Below are positions 1 to 5,508 of a stretch of DNA of 8,296 nucleotides, one piece after another; positions within the stretch are counted from its first letter, which is position 1; the number at the start of each line of letters is the position of its first letter. The position numbers were made by a program, and so were the translations under genes. The notes below the pieces were generated by a model that saw only the letters and a list, made by a program, of their open reading frames with translations, had not been told where the DNA came from and searched no databases. The stretch is from Betaproteobacteria bacterium. Lineage in GTDB: Bacteria > Pseudomonadota > Gammaproteobacteria > Burkholderiales > Casimicrobiaceae. The stretch spans positions 1-8,296 of the forward strand of contig JAAFHR010000132.1 of the NCBI GenBank assembly GCA_013298455.1, given 5' to 3'.

Positions 1-571
1 TGGGGCACGCGTTTTTCTCGATGCCGACGAAATCTTCTTCAGAAATCGTACCCGCAGCCATTTTTCCGACCGCCTCAAACGGCGAGACGATGGTGAGCGC
101 TTGGCCTTTCCAGTTGCCCGGCTTGATCGTACCACCGTAGCAATAGATCGATGGGATATTCATGCGACACATGGCGATCATGCCGCCGGGCATGTTTTTG
201 TCGCACGCGCCGAGCACCAACACGCCGTCCATCATCTGGCTCTGTGTGGCGGTTTCGATGGCGTCTGCGATGACTTCGCGCGATACCAACGAATACTTCA
301 TGCCCTCCGTGCCCATGCTGATGCCATCGGTCACGGTGATCACGCCAAACATTTGCGGCATACCGCCCGCCGCTTTGATCGCGGCATCGGCCGCATCCGC
401 GAGCGGTTGAATACCGGCGTTGCACGGGTTCATCGTGCTGTGACCGTTAGCAATGCCAACGATTGGCTTATCGAAATCATTGTCGCCAAAGCCGACAGCG
501 CGGAGCATGGAGCGGTTGGGCGAGCGGGCGATACCCCCAGTGATAGTTTTGGAGCGGCGATTGAATGTCAT
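1..571 (-). CDS. ilvD: Dihydroxy-acid dehydratase, N-terminal part (runs off the window)
   Basis: IlvD dehydrates 2,3-dihydroxy-isovalerate and 2,3-dihydroxy-3-methylvalerate to the 2-keto acids that precede valine, isoleucine and leucine. It is a cytoplasmic Fe-S enzyme. Reading the minus strand from the ATG at 571 gives 190 codons without a stop before the window ends, about a third of the usual 560-620 residues. The start MTFNRRSKTITGG fits the family's RSxTIT opening, followed by MLRAVGF near residue 22. TMNPCN holds the first cluster ligand (Cys50). LGACDKNMPGG holds the second (Cys123) with the Asp124-Lys125 pair of the active site. The last residues, NACP, begin the third cysteine motif, whose ligand should lie just outside. 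No other in-frame ATG lies close upstream, so this start is well supported. The gene diverges from the CHAT-like gene with a 116-base gap in which I see no convincing promoter or leader peptide. Confidence 0.96.
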   Translation of the reverse strand, partial: MTFNRRSKTITGGIARSPNRSMLRAVGFGDNDFDKPIVGIANGHSTMNPCNAGIQPLADAADAAIKAAGGMPQMFGVITVTDGISMGTEGMKYSLVSREVIADAIETATQSQMMDGVLVLGACDKNMPGGMIAMCRMNIPSIYCYGGTIKPGNWKGQALTIVSPFEAVGKMAAGTISEEDFVGIEKNACP

Positions 572-687
572 GATGCGCGTGCTGTTGAGTTGATGGAAAT
601 GCGATTTATTTTTTGATTCTAGTGCTGGTGGCTGGCGAATCGGCGTGGCGGTCAATCGCTCTGAAATCTCAACGCTACACTGCGCAC

Positions 688-1467
688 ATGCTAGATATTT
701 GTCGTGATGTTTTGCGCCGCTTTCGCCGAGTGAACCAATGGTTCGCTCGGTTGGCTCGAGCGCTCGTCACACCCGTCGCCCTGCTTTTGACCGCAACGGC
801 CGCGCTCGCCACCGTCCCGCCATCGTCACCCAAATCACCGGAAACGTCAGAAGCGCCCGATGCGCGCGCCGTGCCGGCCATTCCGGATCAGCTGACGCCG
901 CCGCCGCGCAATCACGTTTTGTTTTTCGATCTGAACAATGCGGAAGCGGAGATTGCACAGTTTCGGGCGGAGTTGCCGATTGCAGAAACCCAACTCTTTC
1001 TCGTGCCGTCGTTGCAACGCATGGACGCAGCGAAGCGCAAGCAAGTGCTCGAACTACATCACAGCATCGTGGCGGCGACTGAGCAAGCGGCGATGTGCGC
1101 GCCGCTCACTCGTAAAAACCGAGCATCGTGTTTCGCGCTGTGGGATGAGCTGGCCGCACTCGAAGCGGCGCGAGCGACCGTGACTGAGCGCTTTTCTGGA
1201 GCCACCGCCCAGAGCGACATTGCGCAACTGGGGAGCACCGAGATCGATATCGTGGTGATCTCGGGGCACCACCAGCGGAAGTTTTTTCGCGGCGAATTGG
1301 GCGAAATGACCGTAGCTGATTTGCAGGCCATGGCGGCAGCCCACCCGAGCGCATTTGCCAAAGCGCGTACGGTGATTTTGTTGGGCTGCGACACCGGTAC
1401 GCCCGAGATGCTCAACACCGTTTTTATGCCACTCTTTCCGAGCGCGCAACTCATCATTGGCTCGTAG
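688..1467 (+). CDS. Secreted CHAT/caspase-like protein, copy A, cut short by an in-frame amber codon
   Basis: The 259-residue product opens with a basic stretch and a hydrophobic segment ending in AALA (likely signal peptidase cut after residue 41), then a Pro/Ser-rich linker of about 30 residues. The core resembles the caspase-hemoglobinase fold: strand HVLFFDLNN, a strand ending in VPS, a helical part with two cysteines eleven residues apart, strand VVISGHH (His194-His195), then helix and strand VILLGCDTGT (Cys234). SGH(H) and LxxCxTG are the two motifs of CHAT proteases, and the 40-residue spacing fits. Translation stops at TAG 1465-1467, exactly where the downstream paralog continues, so the product lacks about 91 C-terminal residues but keeps the putative dyad. 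ATG 688 was preferred to an upstream TTG at 613 because it puts the basic region first; no strong ribosome binding site is seen for either. The substrate is unknown and the family call rests on motifs only. Confidence 0.68.
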   Translation: MLDICRDVLRRFRRVNQWFARLARALVTPVALLLTATAALATVPPSSPKSPETSEAPDARAVPAIPDQLTPPPRNHVLFFDLNNAEAEIAQFRAELPIAETQLFLVPSLQRMDAAKRKQVLELHHSIVAATEQAAMCAPLTRKNRASCFALWDELAALEAARATVTERFSGATAQSDIAQLGSTEIDIVVISGHHQRKFFRGELGEMTVADLQAMAAAHPSAFAKARTVILLGCDTGTPEMLNTVFMPLFPSAQLIIGS

Positions 1468-1743
1468 CTACCCGCGCCCACCCGCGACGAGACTCGAAAT
1501 TTAAGCTTCATTCGTTTGCTGCTGCGGCAAGAACAGGCGCTGCTCAACGCGCCGTCGGTGGATGTCGTATCGAGCATTCACGATTCGCTGCTACGAGAGC
1601 AGTGGCCAGCCACGCTGCTCTGGAAGCGGCAATACTTCTTTTCGGACGATTGGCAATATTGGCAACGGTCGGCCGGTGCGCTCACCGTTGTGCCGCGTAC
1701 AACGGTCGGACCTCATTCAAAACGAGTAGCGCTGCGGCCATGA
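1468..1743 (+). pseudogene. Detached 3' part of CHAT-like copy A, in the same frame after the amber codon
   Basis: Directly after TAG 1465-1467 the same frame stays open for 91 sense codons to TGA at 1741-1743. The encoded segment matches the C terminus of the downstream paralog. LPAPTRDETRNLSFIR corresponds to SPAPVRDNTDNLRFIR, and QWPATLLWKRQYFFS corresponds to NWPVALYWQQRHYFS. The break is therefore a single nonsense codon, with no frameshift or deletion. The tail has gained no further stop. That suggests a recent mutation, a sequencing error, or read-through. A TTG at 1516 in this frame could in principle start a short product, but no ribosome binding site supports it. Confidence 0.72.
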
Positions 1744-1853
1744 AAAACGACTCAGACAACGCCGAATTTCACAAACAAGCCGCACGCAAACGAGAAACAC
1801 ACTCTTTTGCCGATAGCATCGTTTGATAACAATTTGATTCGCAGATCGGCCTC

Positions 1854-2834
1854 ATGTTTCGTCATTGTTTTTCTGCTTTAGTTTTCTTGAATCGCCTCAC
1901 TGGAGGCGTTGCAAGCTTGTTTGATCGGGCTCCACGGCTCGCTCTGCTGCTGCCCATCGCTGCGAGCCTGAGCCTGAGCGCGAGCGTCAATGCCGCGAAT
2001 ACCGTCTTGTTCATTGATCTCAACAACGCCAGTTCGGAGATTGCGGCGGTGCGCGCGGCTTTGCCCAGAGCGAGCGAGACACGCGGCGCTCGGCTGATCG
2101 TTGTGCCGTCGCAACGTCGATTCTCGGAGAAGCGCCGCGCTGAAATCCTTGACGTAAAGCAGCGCTTCAATGCGCTACAAGAGCGCGCGCTCGATTGCAC
2201 GCCAGCGGCCGGGCCAGCGCAGTGCTTGCCGATGTGGACTGCACTGCACGCGCTTGAAGTCGAGCGAACTCTACTCACTGGCGATTACGGTTTGCGCGAA
2301 CTCGCCGAAGATATTCGCGCGGAATTTGGCGGCTCACCCATCGCAGCTGATCGTGTGATCGTGTCGGGGCACCACAGCGGCGGCTACTTCGCGGGCGAAC
2401 TCGCGCGCCTCGAGGTGAGCGATTTAATGCAGCTCGATTTGCAATTTCCGAGTTTGTTTCGGCAGGCACGCAGCGTGCTGCTGCTCGGTTGCGATACCGG
2501 CACTCACGCCATGATGGCTGAGCTCTTTAGCCCGCTGTTTCCGTCGGCGATTGTGATCATCGGCGCTGATAGTCCCGCACCGGTTCGCGACAACACGGAT
2601 AACCTGCGCTTCATTCGAGCGGCGATTGGCGCCGAGGACCGCTTAATCAATGCCAGCACCGCGCAAGATGCGCGGCGGATTTTTGGCGATCTGCGAAAGC
2701 AAAACTGGCCTGTTGCGTTGTATTGGCAACAGCGCCACTATTTCAGCCGCGAATTTAGCGCGGGTGCGCCAAGCGCTCACACGTCAGCAGTTTCGCCGGC
2801 GCTACCACTGCGCACATCGCTACGAGTGCAATAA
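1854..2834 (+). CDS. Secreted CHAT/caspase-like protein, copy B (intact)
   Basis: This 326-residue protein is the intact paralog of the gene before it. It has a long basic N-region and a hydrophobic core ending in SVNA (predicted cut after residue 47), so it should be exported to the periplasm or beyond. The mature part begins with strand NTVLFIDLNN, followed by a strand ending VVPS. Two cysteines nine residues apart lie in the helical part, at the same place as the cysteine pair in copy A, which fits a disulfide. DRVIVSGHHSGG carries His173 and His174, and SVLLLGCDTGT carries Cys213, again 40 residues from the first His. By analogy with CHAT and caspase-like peptidases these would be the catalytic dyad. 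A strand AIVIIG and a conserved tail with PAPxRD and YFS follow. Activity, maturation and target are unknown. It lies 45 bases before lgt and may be cotranscribed with it. A non-catalytic role cannot be excluded. Confidence 0.75.
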   Translation: MFRHCFSALVFLNRLTGGVASLFDRAPRLALLLPIAASLSLSASVNAANTVLFIDLNNASSEIAAVRAALPRASETRGARLIVVPSQRRFSEKRRAEILDVKQRFNALQERALDCTPAAGPAQCLPMWTALHALEVERTLLTGDYGLRELAEDIRAEFGGSPIAADRVIVSGHHSGGYFAGELARLEVSDLMQLDLQFPSLFRQARSVLLLGCDTGTHAMMAELFSPLFPSAIVIIGADSPAPVRDNTDNLRFIRAAIGAEDRLINASTAQDARRIFGDLRKQNWPVALYWQQRHYFSREFSAGAPSAHTSAVSPALPLRTSLRVQ

Positions 2835-2859
2835 CGACGCGGCGACACGCTAACCCCGC

Positions 2860-2880
2860 TGTGGCGATAAACTTGCCACA
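2860..2880 (+). promoter_or_regulatory. Small hairpin ending at the lgt start codon
   Basis: TGTGGC (2860-2865) and GCCACA (2875-2880) form a perfect six-pair stem around a nine-base loop. The last base of the right arm is the A of the lgt ATG. No Shine-Dalgarno sequence is seen in the usual place. The hairpin could restrain initiation in the mRNA, but a six-pair stem also arises by chance, so its role is only inferred. Confidence 0.25.
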
Positions 2881-3659
2881 TGCTGATCCACCCCGAGATT
2901 GATCCCATTGCGCTGCAAATTGGTCCGCTGGCGATACGCTGGTATGGGCTAACTTACTTGGTAGCGTTTATCCTGTTTCTTGTGCTCGGGCGAATTCGCG
3001 CGCGGCAAAACATCCTTCGCGGATGGAAGCCGGGCGACCTAGATGATCTGCTGCTCTACGGAATTTTGGGCGTGGTGCTCGGTGGGCGGATTGGCTATTG
3101 CTTGTTCTACAATACGGGCTACTACCTCACGCATCCCTTAGAGATCTTCTACGTCTGGCAAGGCGGAATGAGTTTTCATGGCGGCCTACTCGGGGTGATT
3201 TTTGCGATGTGGCTTTATGCCCGGCGCACTGAGCGAAACTTTTTGGGAACAATGGATTTCATTGCGCCGCTGGTGCCGCTGGGTTTGGCGTCGGGTCGGA
3301 TTGGCAATTTCATCAATGCCGAGTTGCCCGGCCGTGCTGCGGATCCGAGCTTGCCTTGGGCGATGATTTTCCCGACCGTTGACAAAATTCCGCGTCATCC
3401 ATCGCAGCTCTATCAGTTTGCGCTTGAAGGCGTGTTGCTCTTCGTGATCCTGTGGATTTACGCCCTGAAGCCGCGCGCATTGGGTCGGGTCAGCGGCGCG
3501 TTTTTGCTGGGCTATGGCGTGTTTCGGATTATTGCCGAATTCTTCCGCGAACCTGATGCGTCTCTGGGGTTCTTGAGCCTTGGGATGACGATGGGGCAGT
3601 GGCTCTGTGTGCCAATGATCTTACTCGGCGGATGGCTGCTCGTTCGCAGACACCAGTGA
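2880..3659 (+). CDS. lgt: Prolipoprotein diacylglyceryl transferase
   Basis: Lgt transfers the diacylglyceryl group of phosphatidylglycerol to the lipobox cysteine of prolipoproteins, the first step of lipoprotein maturation in the inner membrane. The 259 residues contain several hydrophobic membrane segments, and the length is near the short end of the family. The N terminus with IGPLAIRWYGLTYL matches the conserved opening. SFHGGLLG carries His100, SGRIGNFINAELPGR carries the key Arg140 and Asn143, and YGVFRIIAEFFREPD carries Arg216 and Glu220; all are hallmark Lgt residues. HPSQLYQ is also typical. The ATG at 2880 gives the usual N terminus although no clear ribosome binding site precedes it. 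Lgt is essential in most Gram-negative bacteria. None of the secreted products encoded around it has a lipobox, so they are not evident substrates. Confidence 0.97.
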   Translation: MLIHPEIDPIALQIGPLAIRWYGLTYLVAFILFLVLGRIRARQNILRGWKPGDLDDLLLYGILGVVLGGRIGYCLFYNTGYYLTHPLEIFYVWQGGMSFHGGLLGVIFAMWLYARRTERNFLGTMDFIAPLVPLGLASGRIGNFINAELPGRAADPSLPWAMIFPTVDKIPRHPSQLYQFALEGVLLFVILWIYALKPRALGRVSGAFLLGYGVFRIIAEFFREPDASLGFLSLGMTMGQWLCVPMILLGGWLLVRRHQ

Positions 3660-3821
3660 TTCGAGCCGCAGCGTAGTTCTCTGCGCTGAATCAGCTGCGA
3701 TGGGCATCGAGAGTAACCGTTCATCGCAGTTCGCCCCGCCGTTCATGCGCCTTTTGTGCGCTTCGTCGCATTACCCTTTCGCGGCGCAACCGCTTTTCGC
3801 AGAATGGTGTTGTCATTCAAC

Positions 3822-3827
3822 GAGGAG
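3822..3827 (+). promoter_or_regulatory. Ribosome binding site that sets the start of the 293-residue secreted protein
   Basis: GAGGAG lies seven bases before the ATG at 3835 and is the best Shine-Dalgarno match in the window. The reading frame is open from 3700, but the codons before 3835 encode an unlikely Cys/His-rich leader and the signal peptide begins at 3835, so this site settles the start. Confidence 0.75.
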
Positions 3828-3834
3828 CCACATC

Positions 3835-4716
3835 ATGCGAAGCACGCAATCCGTATTGATCTCAGCACTATTGAGCGCCGCCACGATAATTTCCGCAACG
3901 GCACTCAGCTCAGCGCCCGCAGCGGCCAATACGGCACCCACCCAAATCGCGCTGATCTCAGCGGTGGGCGATCAATTCACGCTGGTTCGGCAAAACCGAT
4001 CCGTCGGCTCCAACGTGATCGATAACTATGCTCGCCGCACCGTGACCGTGCCCGGCCAGGCCATCAATCATGCGATTTTGCGCGGCCTAGATCGTGCGCT
4101 CGCTATCGAAACGCCGAACTCCAATCGCATCTTTTTGGCACTCGCGCCCGAAGAAACGCCTGAGAGCATACTGCCGCAAGACCGCGAAAATCACGTTTAT
4201 CAGCGCGCGGTTCGCTTGATTGAAGCCATGCCGCAGCGCAAAGACTGGGATCAAATCGTCTTGGTCACCCCAAAATGGCTATTGAGCGCACGCTCGGGCA
4301 TGGGCAGCAAGCTCACCGGCGTGGGGCTCTACGTTCAACCGCTAGAGAGCGATTCGCTCAACAACGACGGCAACAACTTCGCCACTGAAATCGGTTTAAC
4401 ACTGGGCGACGAAGCTGAGACACCAAATAAAGACAGAGCGCGAACACAAACCTACCTCGCACCGTTTTTCTACACGAACATCACCACGCTCGATGCTAAA
4501 ACCCTCAAGGTCATTAAGCGCGAAGCGAGACACGACTTCCGCAAAATCTTTGACCCCGAATCTGCTGCTATCGACGTGCAAAACTCCATCCCCACTGACA
4601 AGCTCGCGGGCATGATCGAACGCTTCATGGAAACTGCCGCCTTCCGAGCCTTGACCAAGCAATCGAGTTCGGTGGAAATCGGACCAGTTCGCACGCTGCC
4701 AGACGCACCGAAGTAA
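3835..4716 (+). CDS. Secreted protein of unknown function (293 residues)
   Basis: I do not recognise the family by name. The protein starts with MRSTQSVLISALL, a hydrophobic core and an alanine-rich end (SAPAAA, likely cut after residue 31), a standard Sec signal peptide. There is no lipobox cysteine, so the mature form should be soluble in the periplasm or released. The mature N terminus, with IALISAVGDQFTLV and then VGSNVIDNY, suggests a beta-strand-rich start. The middle part has a strand QIVLVTPKWLL and a segment GSKLTGVGLYVQ. The C terminus looks helical (DKLAGMIERFMETAAF). The mature part has no cysteine and I see no enzyme motif. It is separated from lgt by 175 bases that hold nothing I can identify apart from the ribosome binding site, so it may have its own promoter. 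A REP-like pair follows the stop codon closely. Confidence 0.85.
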   Translation: MRSTQSVLISALLSAATIISATALSSAPAAANTAPTQIALISAVGDQFTLVRQNRSVGSNVIDNYARRTVTVPGQAINHAILRGLDRALAIETPNSNRIFLALAPEETPESILPQDRENHVYQRAVRLIEAMPQRKDWDQIVLVTPKWLLSARSGMGSKLTGVGLYVQPLESDSLNNDGNNFATEIGLTLGDEAETPNKDRARTQTYLAPFFYTNITTLDAKTLKVIKREARHDFRKIFDPESAAIDVQNSIPTDKLAGMIERFMETAAFRALTKQSSSVEIGPVRTLPDAPK

Positions 4717-4724
4717 ACAACTTG

Positions 4725-4829
4725 GTAGGGCGGCACGCTTGCGGTGCCGCCAAGTGATGACGCCGAAGGCTGTTTAATCCGCTGTTCGTTGACACTACGC
4801 ATCCGGCGGAACCGCAAGCGTTCCGCCCC
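4725..4829. repeat. REPIN-like pair of inverted REP hairpins
   Basis: Two palindromes face each other. The left one (4729-4751) has stem GGCGGCAC/GTGCCGCC around loop GCTTGCG and is preceded by GTAG (4725-4728), the tetranucleotide typical of REP elements mobilised by RAYT transposases. The right one (4805-4827) has stem GGCGGAAC/GTTCCGCC around loop CGCAAGC. The two loops are exact reverse complements, and the one stem difference is compensated on both arms (C-G against A-T). On the right the GTAG equivalent is degraded. The spacer of 53 bases carries no gene. The element begins 8 bases after the stop codon of the secreted protein. It may stabilise the 3' end of that mRNA or limit read-through, but there is no U-tract, so it is not a standard intrinsic terminator. 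Confidence 0.78.
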
Positions 4830-4914
4830 ATGCCAAACACCCACCCATCGGAGCACGAGCGCGCATCCGTTTGCTGCGCTAAAAGGATGAGAACCAAAAG
4901 CGAAAGTAGATCGC

Positions 4915-5469
4915 ATGCAGTTCTCTAACCTCTTTCCGTTCATCATCGGCGCGATCCTTTTGCTTCTACTTGCGCTCGTCGTGAAGACGTTAGCGAGCAA
5001 AAAGCATGAACCTGCCGAGTGGCCGTTCTACGCCAAAAAACCACTCACAGCGCCCGAGCAAATTCTCTATTGGCGACTCGTCAAAGCGCTCCCGGATCAC
5101 ATCGTGCTCGCGCAAGTACAAGTCTCGCGCGTGCTTGGTGTCAAGCGCGGATTCAAAGTCAACGAGTGGAACAACCGAATCAATCGCCTAAGCTACGACT
5201 TCGTGATTTGCAAGAAAGACGGCAGCGTCGTCGCCGCGATCGAACTCGACGACAAAACGCACGAGTCCGCGAAGCGCGCGGAAACGGATGCGAATAAAGA
5301 GCGAGCGACCGAGGCCGCGGGCGTGGAGTTGGTTCGCTGGAGCGTCTCCAAGATGTCTGATGAAACGGCGATTAGGAGATTTGCGTCACGCTGCGTTCTG
5401 ACTTGTGACGACACTCGTCCGGATCACACTGCTTTTTCCGCAGAAATACATCGCTTGGCGGCAAGTTGA
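4915..5469 (+). CDS. Membrane-anchored DUF2726 protein with nuclease-like fold
   Basis: The 184-residue protein has one strongly hydrophobic segment at residues 7-27, then Lys-rich residues. This is consistent with an inner-membrane anchor and a cytoplasmic domain. The soluble part follows the DUF2726 pattern: KPLTAPEQILYWRLVKALPD near residues 42-61, then QVQVSRVL, then LSYDFVICKKDG with Asp95 and AAIELDDKTHE with Glu110, Asp112 and Asp113. The later part has a strand VELVRW. DUF2726 is related to restriction-endonuclease-like folds, and the Asp...Glu-x-Asp arrangement could form a metal site. However, the usual Lys of PD-(D/E)XK is not obvious, so activity is uncertain. The gene stops 39 bases before the NACHT gene on the same strand. 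Its base composition resembles the core genes (41/60 G+C at 5221-5280), so the two may not share a history. No strong ribosome binding site is seen. Confidence 0.88.
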   Translation: MQFSNLFPFIIGAILLLLLALVVKTLASKKHEPAEWPFYAKKPLTAPEQILYWRLVKALPDHIVLAQVQVSRVLGVKRGFKVNEWNNRINRLSYDFVICKKDGSVVAAIELDDKTHESAKRAETDANKERATEAAGVELVRWSVSKMSDETAIRRFASRCVLTCDDTRPDHTAFSAEIHRLAAS

Positions 5470-5493
5470 TTCGAATTGTTATCGACGTATCAT
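5466..5493 (+). promoter_or_regulatory. Candidate sigma-70 promoter for the nuclease-NACHT gene
   Basis: TTGATT (5466-5471) and TATCAT (5488-5493) are separated by 16 bases and match the -35 and -10 consensus at 4 and 5 of 6 positions. Transcription would begin near 5500. That leaves almost no leader if translation starts at 5509, and about 40 bases if it starts at 5542. The element overlaps the stop codon of the DUF2726 gene. Such matches are common by chance. Confidence 0.35.
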
Positions 5494-5508
5494 TGACGCG
5501 AATTGAAC

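Noticed and set aside
101..616. Rightward open frame of 171 codons over the ilvD region
   Set aside because: It lies opposite clear ilvD coding sequence with all family motifs, and its own product is His/Arg/Ala-rich without domain signs.
572..687. Divergent promoter or branched-chain leader peptide before ilvD
   Set aside because: I found no hexamer pair with acceptable spacing and no short frame rich in Ile, Leu or Val codons.
1465..1467. TAG as a recoded codon (pyrrolysine or genome-wide amber reassignment)
   Set aside because: The NACHT gene ends normally at TAG (7909-7911), no pyrrolysine genes are visible, and the paralog has an ordinary Asp here.
1059..1577. Leftward open frame of 172 codons over copy A
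   Set aside because: It is antisense to the CHAT-like gene, has low-complexity Ser/Arg content, and copy A is backed by its paralog.
3700..3834. Longer N terminus for the secreted protein
   Set aside because: The extension is Cys/His-rich and would bury the signal peptide, while GAGGAG sits correctly before ATG 3835.
4729..4827. Hairpins read as an intrinsic terminator
   Set aside because: Neither stem is followed by a run of T on either strand, and the inverted pairing with GTAG fits a REP doublet better.
4470..5000. Leftward open frame of 176 codons across the secreted protein, the REP pair and the DUF2726 start
   Set aside because: It runs through two well-supported genes and the palindromes, and its product shows no domain or signal.
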